The notes under the pieces were generated by a model. The model saw only the letters and a list, made by a program, of their open reading frames with translations. It was not told the DNA's origin and ran no database searches. Shown piece after piece: positions 1 through 5,587 of a stretch of DNA of 5,587 nt; the stretch's first letter is position 1; each line of letters opens with the position of its first letter. This DNA is from Bacteroidales bacterium UBA2030 (GTDB lineage: Bacteria; Bacteroidota; Bacteroidia; Bacteroidales; TTA-H9). The stretch covers positions 1 through 5,587 of the forward strand of contig DDBO01000016.1 in assembly GCA_002332755.1 (NCBI GenBank). The letters run 5' to 3'. Position numbers and translations under genes: made by a program.

Positions 1-20
1 TAATTAGCAGCCCTTTTTAT

Positions 21-28
21 TAATTTTG
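21..28 (+). promoter_or_regulatory. Candidate Bacteroidota -7 promoter box for hypED
   Basis: TAATTTTG matches the Bacteroidota consensus TAnnTTTG exactly and is followed by GCG, as is common. Transcription would begin near position 34-36 and give a leader of about 150 nt before the activase ATG. The partner -33 TTTG element would lie at or before position 1, so it cannot be checked. A weaker alternative, TACCTTTT at 162-169, lacks the final G and has no TTG at the right distance. The assignment rests on one box only and is tentative. Confidence 0.35.
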
Positions 29-40
29 CGTTGTTATGCA

Positions 41-105
41 AAAGCATCCCCATCATACGCTTTATCATAATAACGGCAAAGGGCTTTACGCCTGCTGGAT
101 GCTTT
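41..105 (+). other. Inverted repeat in the presumed hypED leader
   Basis: AAAGCATCC at 41-49 is perfectly complementary to GGATGCTTT at 97-105, giving a 9-bp stem that closes a 47-nt internal region. Inside it a short GGC (75-77)/GCC (90-92) pairing is possible. A competing small hairpin, ATGC-AAAA-GCAT at 36-47, shares the left arm. If transcription starts near 35 the structure would form in the untranslated leader. No known riboswitch class was recognised, and a regulatory role is only an inference. Confidence 0.35.
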
Positions 106-187
106 GATTTTGTTTACCGTAATACGCCATTTTTCTGATTATCATTCTGATATTCAGTATTTACCTTTTTAAATAATTAACAATAAA

Positions 188-985
188 ATGCAAGGTCTTA
201 TTTTTGATATAAGGCGTTTTTCGGTGAACGATGGCCCAGGGATACGAACCACAATTTTCTTTAAGGGTTGTCCACTAAATTGTTTCTGGTGTCATAATCC
301 CGAAAGTCGCAATCCATTTCAGGAAGAAATGATTGTCAACAAACCCCTTGATGGAGTTCAGTATTCACAGGCTGAAACGGTAGGTCAATGGATGACGGTT
401 CAAGAAGTGGTATCTAAATGCTTACTGGATACAGCTTTTATGAGTGAAAGCGGGGGGGGAGTTACGCTGAGCGGCGGAGAACCTCTATTCCAGCCCGATT
501 TTACTGAAGCATTGGTCAATGAATTATCCTTGCTGGGCATCCATGTGGCTGTAGATACCTGTGGTTATGCCTCAAGAGAAATTTTTGAACGCCTGTTGCC
601 AAAAGTTCATTTATGGTTGTTCGATTTCAAAGGAGCCGATATCGAAAAGCATAAGGAAAATACAGGTGTAAAACCTGACCTCATCCTTCAGAATCTGGAT
701 TTCCTGATTTCACAGAAGGCTGAAATCATCCTGCGATACCCTGTGGTTCCCGGCTTCAATGATACAGAATTCGATATTTCTGCGCTATTTCATCTGCTCG
801 ATAAGAGCAGGGGAAGGATTAAAGAGGTGCATCTGCTTCCTTATCATCGTCTGGGTGAAGATAAGCTCCGACGCCTCAATATTTCAAAACCTCATATTAT
901 TCCAAAATCCAACAGCACGGCTGCTGCCAGGGCTATTGTTTCAGCTTTGGCTTCTCTGCCGGTGACAGTTAAAATTGGTGCTTAA
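188..985 (+). CDS. hypE: Glycyl radical enzyme activase, probable hydroxyproline dehydratase activase HypE
   Basis: This 265-residue cytoplasmic radical SAM protein would use a [4Fe-4S] cluster and S-adenosylmethionine to install the glycyl radical on the enzyme encoded next to it. The cluster motif CxxxCxxC is at Cys28, Cys32 and Cys35, after the family signature DGPGIRT (residues 15-21) and before WCHNPES. The SAM-binding SGGEP motif is at residues 95-99, and DTCGYA, typical of these activases, surrounds Cys125. Many activases of this type are near 300 residues and carry a ferredoxin-like insert with two CxxCxxC clusters after the first motif. Here residues 36-70 have no cysteine, so the protein is closer in build to the compact pyruvate formate-lyase activase. 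A run of eight G (452-459) encodes part of Gly89-Gly91. The start is fixed by an in-frame stop at 170-172. The specific HypE name comes from the neighbour, not from this sequence alone. Confidence 0.9.
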   Translation: MQGLIFDIRRFSVNDGPGIRTTIFFKGCPLNCFWCHNPESRNPFQEEMIVNKPLDGVQYSQAETVGQWMTVQEVVSKCLLDTAFMSESGGGVTLSGGEPLFQPDFTEALVNELSLLGIHVAVDTCGYASREIFERLLPKVHLWLFDFKGADIEKHKENTGVKPDLILQNLDFLISQKAEIILRYPVVPGFNDTEFDISALFHLLDKSRGRIKEVHLLPYHRLGEDKLRRLNISKPHIIPKSNSTAAARAIVSALASLPVTVKIGA

Positions 986-1004
986 TAACCTTAAATAAAG
1001 TAAA

Positions 1005-3371
1005 ATGATGAACCAACGAATAAAGAAACTCAGAGAAAATAGCTTCAATGCAATAAATCGTATTTCGGCTGAAAGGGCTTTGTTAATAACTCAGTTTTAC
1101 CAATCGGGTAAAGGAGCGGAGGTGAGTGTACCTGTAGCCAGGGCATTGGCCTTCGATTATATTTTGAGAAATAAAAAGATATGGATAGGCGAAGGAGAGT
1201 TGATAGTAGGGGAGAGAGGGCCCGAACCCAAGGCTGTACCAACCTATCCTGAAGTGAGTCTGCATTCTTTGGAAGATTTGGAGATTCTCAATACGCGTCC
1301 GAAAGTCTCTTTTAAAGTGGATGAAGAGACATTTGTAGCTTATCGCGATGTAGTGATTCCCTTTTGGAAGGGTAAAAGCAATCGCGAAAAGTTGATGAAT
1401 TTGATGGTCGAATTTTGGCACAAAGCTTATCGGGCAGGTATATTTACAGAGTTTCAGGAGCAAAGAGCACCCGGACATACCGTAGCCGGGGGTAAGATTT
1501 TCCGAAAAGGGATGCTCGATCTCATCGCCGACATTAAAGTTTCCAGGGAAAAAATGGATGTGTATAATGATCCTCAGGCATATGAGAAATTGGAAGAATT
1601 GAAGGCGATGGAAATAGCTGCGCGTGCCCTTATACATTTTGCCGAACGACACGCTGCTGAGCTTGAACGCAGGGCCCAAAATGAGACCGATAGTCTGCGT
1701 AAAGCTGAGTTGCTCGAAATGGCTGCCATCAGCAGGCGTGTACCCGCACATGCTCCCCGTACTTTTCATGAAGCTCTACAGCATTATTGGTACATTCATC
1801 TCGGGGTTATCACCGAACTGAATCCGTGGGATAGCTTTAATCCCGGCCGCCTCGATCAGCATCTTCTGCCTTTTTATAGAGATGGTCTAAATAAGGGTAC
1901 TCTAACGGAAGACCGTGCACGTGAACTATTACAGGCTTTCTGGATTAAATTCAACAATCATCCGGCTCCTCCAAAGATTGGTGTTACTGCGCTGGAGAGC
2001 AACACATACACCGATTTTTCCCTCATCAACGTAGGTGGACTCACCGAAAAGGGAGAAGACGCGGTAAATGAACTCAGCTACCTGATTTTAGATGTAGTTG
2101 AAGAAATGCGGATTCTGCAACCTAGCAGCATGGTTCAGATTAGTCGCAAGAATCCTGATACACTTTTGCATAGAGCGTTGAAAATCATCAAAACCGGTTT
2201 CGGACAACCTTCCTTGTTCAATTCTGATTCTATTGTGGCTGAGTTGGTTAGGCAGGGAAAATCTATTGCTGACGCTCGCAACGGAGGAGCCAGCGGCTGC
2301 GTCGAAGCAGGTGCTTTTGGAACCGAAGCCTATTGGCTGACCGGATATTTCAACTTAGCCAAAATTCTGGAAATCACACTATACAATGGTTTTGATCCCA
2401 GAACAGGAGAACAGCTTGGCCCACAAACCGGAGAAATACAAAATTTCCAATCATTCGATGAATTCATGAAAGCCTATGAAACCCAGGTTCGCTATTTTAT
2501 TGATATAAAAATAAAGGGCAACCGAATGATTGAGAAACTTTTTGCACATAACCTGCCGGTACCTTTCCTTTCTTTGATTATTGATGATTGCATAGATAAT
2601 GGAGTTGACTATAACGCTGGTGGTGCCCGCTACAATACCAGCTATATACAAGGGGTGGGCCTGGGTTCTGTAACCGACAGTCTCACGGCTATACGCTACC
2701 ACGTTTTTGATAAGCGTACTATCAGTTTCACCGGATTGTTGGATGCTTTACAAAAAAACTTTACCGATTACGAAGAGTTCAGACATAAGTTGGTTTACGA
2801 CACACCCAAATACGGCAACGACGATGAATATGCCGATGAACAGGCCCGTAGAATTTTCGAGATTTTCTTTCATTCTGTTGATGGAAGACCAACAGCCCGG
2901 GGAGGGACATTCAGGATAAACCTACTGCCGACTACGTCGCATGTTTATTTTGGTAGTGTGACAGGAGCTTTGCCCGATGGCAGAAAAGCCGGTGTACCCC
3001 TGAGTGAGGGCATTTCACCGGTGCAGGGCGCCGACCGTAATGGGCCCACTGCAGTTATAAAATCGGCGGCCAAACTCGATCATTTGCGCACAGGAGGCAC
3101 TTTGCTCAATCAGAAATTTACACCCTCTTTTTTTAAAAATGAGGAAGCGATATTCAAGCTTACTGCTTTGGTTCGTACCTATTTCCGCCTCGATGGCCAT
3201 CATATCCAGTTTAATGTTGTAGATGCCAACACCTTGCGTAAAGCTCAACAGCATCCGGAACTTTATCGCGACCTCATCGTTCGGGTTGCCGGCTATTCCG
3301 ATTATTTCAACGACCTTGGTGAAGACCTGCAAAACGAGATTATTCTCCGAACAGAACACGAAGGGATATAG
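1005..3371 (+). CDS. hypD: Glycyl radical enzyme, trans-4-hydroxy-L-proline dehydratase (HypD)
   Basis: This 788-residue cytoplasmic enzyme is predicted to remove water from trans-4-hydroxy-L-proline by radical chemistry, giving pyrroline-5-carboxylate, which P5C reductase can turn into proline. The PFL-like domain fills most of the chain. The thiyl site reads SGCVEAG, with Cys432 and Glu434, and the C-terminal glycyl loop RVAGYSDYF places the radical on Gly763. Compared from memory with the Clostridioides difficile enzyme (Cys434, Gly765), both sites are offset by exactly two residues. The substrate contacts I recall there are all kept at that offset: His158, Asp276, Ser332, Asp337, Phe338, Tyr448 and Thr643. 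Long stretches such as PAPPKIGV, TPKYGNDD, GGTLLNQ and DGHHIQFNV also agree. It is not pyruvate formate-lyase, which has adjacent cysteines. The gene follows its activase after 19 nt. ATG codons at 1005 and 1008 are both possible starts, each behind A-rich sequence. Confidence 0.92.
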   Translation: MMNQRIKKLRENSFNAINRISAERALLITQFYQSGKGAEVSVPVARALAFDYILRNKKIWIGEGELIVGERGPEPKAVPTYPEVSLHSLEDLEILNTRPKVSFKVDEETFVAYRDVVIPFWKGKSNREKLMNLMVEFWHKAYRAGIFTEFQEQRAPGHTVAGGKIFRKGMLDLIADIKVSREKMDVYNDPQAYEKLEELKAMEIAARALIHFAERHAAELERRAQNETDSLRKAELLEMAAISRRVPAHAPRTFHEALQHYWYIHLGVITELNPWDSFNPGRLDQHLLPFYRDGLNKGTLTEDRARELLQAFWIKFNNHPAPPKIGVTALESNTYTDFSLINVGGLTEKGEDAVNELSYLILDVVEEMRILQPSSMVQISRKNPDTLLHRALKIIKTGFGQPSLFNSDSIVAELVRQGKSIADARNGGASGCVEAGAFGTEAYWLTGYFNLAKILEITLYNGFDPRTGEQLGPQTGEIQNFQSFDEFMKAYETQVRYFIDIKIKGNRMIEKLFAHNLPVPFLSLIIDDCIDNGVDYNAGGARYNTSYIQGVGLGSVTDSLTAIRYHVFDKRTISFTGLLDALQKNFTDYEEFRHKLVYDTPKYGNDDEYADEQARRIFEIFFHSVDGRPTARGGTFRINLLPTTSHVYFGSVTGALPDGRKAGVPLSEGISPVQGADRNGPTAVIKSAAKLDHLRTGGTLLNQKFTPSFFKNEEAIFKLTALVRTYFRLDGHHIQFNVVDANTLRKAQQHPELYRDLIVRVAGYSDYFNDLGEDLQNEIILRTEHEGI

Positions 3372-3386
3372 TGTTTGTTGTAGCCC

Positions 3387-3455
3387 CCTGTTTCGCAGAA
3401 CGAAAATTTCCAAATAAATATTGCACAATAAATTTTCGAATGCATGAGAAACAGG
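3387..3455 (+). terminator. Two-part imperfect inverted repeat just after hypD, candidate terminator
   Basis: Starting 16 nt after the hypD stop, an outer pair CCTGTTTC (3387-3394)/GAAACAGG (3448-3455) encloses an inner pair CGAAAATTT (3401-3409)/AAATTTTCG (3430-3438). Both pairs are perfect (8 and 9 bp). A GCA/TGC pairing (3395-3397/3441-3443) is possible between them, and the apical loop is 20 nt. The position suits the end of the hypED transcript. However, no T-run follows the structure and the loop is large, so it is not a classical intrinsic terminator. It could instead stabilise the mRNA 3' end or be a small repeat element. Confidence 0.4.
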
Positions 3456-3584
3456 AAGCGATAAATTCAGGTGGAGTAACCTTCGCGTAGGGTAATTTTA
3501 AGTCTATAAGCTGACTTGCTGGAAGTACCAGATTTTACCAAGCTTGTTTTATAACTGGATAACACAAAGCGGAGAATTTGTCAA

Positions 3585-3627
3585 GGGTGATGATCCCATT
3601 GAAAATATAAAAGATGCATCATCGCCC
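3585..3627. repeat. Second inverted repeat in the gap
   Basis: GGGTGATGAT (3585-3594) can pair with ATCATCGCCC (3618-3627) over 10 positions, nine Watson-Crick and one G-T wobble, around a 23-nt AT-rich loop. The loop side contains the palindrome GATGCATC (3613-3620). It lies midway in the gap, far from either flanking gene, with no T-run behind it. Its role is unknown. It may be part of a small RNA or of a decayed element. Confidence 0.35.
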
Positions 3628-3945
3628 GTATTCCCTGTGACAGTTTCGGAGCATGGGCTTGTTTGCTCGACCAGAATGACAAAAAAACTTTCTACACCTT
3701 GTTCAAAATAATGTCCAAAGAATAGGGGCAGGGCAGTCAATTACTTTTACACGACTGTAATGAAGACGAAGCAGTATTTCTCATTGAGGTTCACTTGTGT
3801 CGTCAAGCTAGTTTCCTCAGGATTTGTTAGGTTTTTGAATAATTTAATCCAATCAAACGACAAATTTGCTATAGGGTTAAGGGGCAATATTTTAGCCGCA
3901 CTCAGATTATTAAAGCTATTTTAAAATCAGGAACATATAATTAAA

Positions 3946-3977
3946 TTTGAATAAAAGGAGACTAGTTTTTACTTTTG
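3946..3977 (+). promoter_or_regulatory. Bacteroidota sigma-ABfr-type promoter for the barrel protein and permease genes
   Basis: A -33 element TTTG (3946-3949) and a -7 element TACTTTTG (3970-3977) are separated by 20 bp, in close agreement with the Bacteroidota consensus TTTG, about 19 bp, TAnnTTTG. Transcription should start near 3983-3985, leaving a short leader of about 35 nt before the ATG at 4020. This places a separate transcription unit after the hydroxyproline genes. It also shows that a TTG at 3975, inside the -7 box, cannot be the translation start. Confidence 0.8.
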
Positions 3978-4019
3978 CGGCGCATTAACAATCACTTTTC
4001 TAACCCTAAATCAATGCTC

Positions 4020-4688
4020 ATGAAAAAAATCTTTACTCTGCTTGTTATGGCGGGTGGGTTTGTTATTGCCTCCGCCCAGAATGTTCAGCTCCATTATGAT
4101 ATGGGAAAAGACCGGGGGTACTTTACGTCCACAGTAGAAAAATTTGCGCCCGATGCTTGGGGAAGCTCCTTCTTTTTTGTTGATTTCAACTACAGTAGCA
4201 AAGGTCCCAAAGAGGCCTACTGGGAAATTTCCCGCGAACTGAAATCTGGTAAAAGTCCGTTGGCCTTTCACATAGAGTACAATGGGGGTCTCCACGCTGA
4301 CAGCCTTGTGAGTTTTCAGATTAACAATGCATATCTGGGAGGAATATCTTATTCACTTAATGCCAGTGATTTTTCGAAAGGCCTTACCTTGATGGCTTTA
4401 TACAAGTACATTCAGGGTAATGAATCTCCGAGCAACTTTCAGATTACTGCCGTGTGGTATGCTCACTTATTTAAAGGGAAACTCACGCTGAGTGGTTTTG
4501 CCGATTTCTGGCGCGAAAAAAATGCCCTATTAGGAACAGATTATGTTTTTCTGAGCGAACCCCAGATCTGGTATAATTTCACGAAAATGTTTGCTGTTGG
4601 CGGTGAGATTGAATTGGGCTACAATTTTGCCGGAGTAAAAGATTTCAAGGTTTGCCCCACTGTAGCTGTTAAATATACATTCAATTAA
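4020..4688 (+). CDS. DUF5020-family outer-membrane beta-barrel protein, possible nucleoside/nucleobase channel
   Basis: The 222-residue product begins with a clear Sec signal peptide: Lys2-Lys3, a hydrophobic stretch to about residue 17, and an ASA cleavage site after Ala19. The mature protein alternates polar and hydrophobic or aromatic residues like a small beta-barrel and ends in KYTFN, close to the aromatic C-terminal signal of outer-membrane proteins. Stretches that I recognise from Bacteroidota DUF5020 proteins are LHYD (24-27), WGSSFFFVD (47-55), EYNGG (86-90) and FADFWRE (160-166). The family has no firmly established function that I know of, but it resembles Tsx-like nucleoside channels. 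The purine permease gene 14 nt downstream supports a role in letting purines across the outer membrane. ATG at 4020 is preferred. ATG at 4014 would add two residues, and a TTG at 3975 lies inside the promoter. There is no Shine-Dalgarno box. Confidence 0.85.
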   Translation: MKKIFTLLVMAGGFVIASAQNVQLHYDMGKDRGYFTSTVEKFAPDAWGSSFFFVDFNYSSKGPKEAYWEISRELKSGKSPLAFHIEYNGGLHADSLVSFQINNAYLGGISYSLNASDFSKGLTLMALYKYIQGNESPSNFQITAVWYAHLFKGKLTLSGFADFWREKNALLGTDYVFLSEPQIWYNFTKMFAVGGEIELGYNFAGVKDFKVCPTVAVKYTFN

Positions 4689-4702
4689 TAGAATATTACA
4701 TC

Positions 4703-5587
4703 ATGGTTGAAAAGATAAAGTCGTTTTTTAGTATTGAAGCTGCCGGCAGCACGATAAAAACAGAACTAATTGCCGGACTTACGACATTTATGACGATGGC
4801 CTATATTTTAGCTGTAAATCCTAATATATTGGCCAACACAGGGATGGACCGAAGCGCCTTATTTACTGCAACCGCTTTGGCTTCCTTACTGGCAACCTTG
4901 GTAATGGCCCTTTATGCCAGGCTCCCTTTTGCTTTGGCTCCGGGTATGGGGCTGAATGCTTTTTTTGCTTTTACTGTAGTTATAGGAATGGGGTATAGTT
5001 GGCAGTTTGCTCTAACTGCCGTATTCCTTGAAGGCATTATTTTCCTCCTGCTCACTTTCTTTAATATTCGCGAGATGATTGTAAATGCCATTCCCCTGAA
5101 CCTAAAACATGCCATTTCGGCCGGGATTGGCCTTTTTATTGCATTCATCGGTTTGCAGAATGCCGGCATTATCGTAAAGAACGATGCAGTACTGGTCGGA
5201 TTGGGCAATCTGGGAAGCCATCAGGCCATTGTTTTCTTCATTGGTTTAATAGTGACCTCTGTATTACTTGCTTTAAACATTAAAGGTGCATTGCTTATTG
5301 GGATTCTTTTTGGCACTATAGCAGGAGTTCCTTTGGGTATAACACATTTCCCTGATAGCCATTTGGTTTCAGCTCCTCCCTCTATTGCTCCTATCTTCTG
5401 GAAATTTGAGTTTCACAACATTTTCACATTCGACATGGCGGTGATTTTATTCACCTTCCTTTTTGTTGACATGTTCGATACAGTAGGAACTCTGGTAGGT
5501 GTTGCTTCCAAGGCTGACATGATGGATGGCAATGGAAAGCTACCCCGGGCGAAAGAGGCCCTTTTTGCCGATGCTATAGGAACAACA
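4703..5587 (+). CDS. NCS2-family (AzgA-type) purine nucleobase permease, 3' end cut by the window
   Basis: This open frame runs 295 codons to the window end without a stop. Family members are about 430-450 residues, so roughly the last third is missing. The product is an inner-membrane proton-coupled carrier for adenine, guanine or hypoxanthine. Seen here: the N-terminal signature TELIAGLTTFMTMAYILAVNP split over residues 20-40, the TM3 motif APGMGLNAFFAF (79-90) with Asn85, and the TM8 motif FVDMFDTVGTL (254-264) with Asp256 and Asp259. Those residues match positions that I recall as substrate-contacting in fungal AzgA. About eight membrane spans fall near residues 22-43, 52-72, 76-97, 100-120, 136-156, 174-191, 195-213 and 244-265. 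The start follows the barrel-protein stop by 14 nt, so the two genes are probably cotranscribed. Which purine is carried cannot be read from the part visible. Confidence 0.93.
   Translation, partial: MVEKIKSFFSIEAAGSTIKTELIAGLTTFMTMAYILAVNPNILANTGMDRSALFTATALASLLATLVMALYARLPFALAPGMGLNAFFAFTVVIGMGYSWQFALTAVFLEGIIFLLLTFFNIREMIVNAIPLNLKHAISAGIGLFIAFIGLQNAGIIVKNDAVLVGLGNLGSHQAIVFFIGLIVTSVLLALNIKGALLIGILFGTIAGVPLGITHFPDSHLVSAPPSIAPIFWKFEFHNIFTFDMAVILFTFLFVDMFDTVGTLVGVASKADMMDGNGKLPRAKEALFADAIGTT

Larger units (their letters stand above)
1..187. other. Upstream non-coding region and presumed hypE leader
   Basis: I see no gene here. The reading frame of the activase is closed by an in-frame TAA at 170-172, so that gene cannot start further upstream. 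The sequence is AT-rich close to the start codon and has no Shine-Dalgarno-like box, which is usual in Bacteroidota. The region contains a candidate -7 element at 21-28 and a 9-bp inverted repeat at 41-49/97-105, both listed separately. Whether an upstream gene ends just before position 1 cannot be seen. Confidence 0.7.
3372..3945. other. Gene-poor gap of about 570 bp between the two transcription units
   Basis: I find no convincing gene on either strand. An open frame on + from 3502 to the stop at 3709-3711 (69 codons) has an ATG only near its end and no recognisable motif. A minus-strand frame at 3740-3549 (63 codons) starts with TTG and is equally unrecognised. Two inverted repeats, at 3387-3455 and 3585-3627, are listed separately. 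I saw no tRNA, no purine riboswitch and no paired direct repeats that would mark a mobile element. The stretch may hold a degraded gene or element, but nothing visible proves this. Confidence 0.6.

Noticed and set aside
1083..1769. 228-residue open frame on the minus strand
   Set aside because: It lies wholly inside hypD, which has strong family motifs over this region. The reverse translation shows no recognisable protein pattern.
1005..3371. Annotation as pyruvate formate-lyase, glycerol dehydratase or choline trimethylamine-lyase
   Set aside because: There is no adjacent Cys-Cys pair as in pyruvate formate-lyase. The whole-length agreement and the pocket residues fit HypD better than glycerol or choline enzymes, which share the GCVE motif but differ around it.
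3015..3428. 137-residue minus-strand open frame overlapping the end of hypD
   Set aside because: Most of it is opposite the conserved C-terminal domain of hypD, including the glycyl radical loop, and it has no motif of its own.
3387..3455. Integron attC recombination site
   Set aside because: The inverted repeat has a suitable size, but its ends are CCTGTTTC/GAAACAGG and lack the RYYYAAC and GTTRRRY core sites. No integrase or cassette array is present.
3953..3960. AAAAGGAG as a Shine-Dalgarno sequence
   Set aside because: No start codon lies at a suitable distance, and the sequence falls in the spacer between the -33 and -7 promoter elements, so it would not be transcribed from that promoter.
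3740..4019. Purine riboswitch ahead of the barrel-protein and permease genes
   Set aside because: The mapped promoter leaves only about 35 nt of leader, too short for the three-helix aptamer, and no conserved aptamer core was seen upstream.
4912..5208. 98-residue minus-strand open frame
   Set aside because: It is opposite the membrane spans of the NCS2 permease, whose motifs are clear in the + frame.

Overview
The window looks like chromosomal DNA from an anaerobic member of the Bacteroidota, probably Bacteroidales-like. Three things point there: a textbook Bacteroidota promoter (TTTG, 20 bp, TACTTTTG) before the third gene, start codons preceded by A-rich sequence instead of a Shine-Dalgarno box, and an outer-membrane protein that I recognise as the Bacteroidota family DUF5020. 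An oxygen-sensitive glycyl radical enzyme implies life without oxygen. All four genes are on the + strand.

Layout. Positions 1-187 hold no gene but contain a candidate -7 box and a 9-bp stem in the presumed leader. Positions 188-985 encode a radical SAM activase, and 1005-3371 encode its glycyl radical enzyme partner, 19 nt downstream. The large enzyme matches trans-4-hydroxy-L-proline dehydratase (HypD) over its whole length. It carries the GCVE thiyl motif at Cys432, the glycyl radical site at Gly763 and every substrate-pocket residue I can recall for HypD. The activase is therefore called HypE. It is short and lacks the ferredoxin-like insert with extra cysteines seen in many activases of this class. 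Positions 3372-3945 form a gene-poor gap of almost 600 bp with two clear inverted repeats and no convincing coding sequence. A strong promoter at 3946-3977 then drives a second unit: a small outer-membrane beta-barrel protein (4020-4688) and, 14 nt later, an NCS2-family purine permease (4703 onward), which is cut by the window end after 295 codons.

How the genes work together. The first unit would dehydrate free hydroxyproline, for example from collagen or plant cell-wall protein, to pyrroline-5-carboxylate. A P5C reductase, not seen here, could then make proline. The second unit looks like a two-membrane uptake route, with an outer-membrane channel paired with an inner-membrane nucleobase permease. 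Its own promoter and the long gap suggest it is regulated separately from the hydroxyproline genes.

The window does not show an obviously new system. The most useful leads are the compact HypE with a G8 tract, the structured gap after hypD, and the DUF5020-permease pairing.
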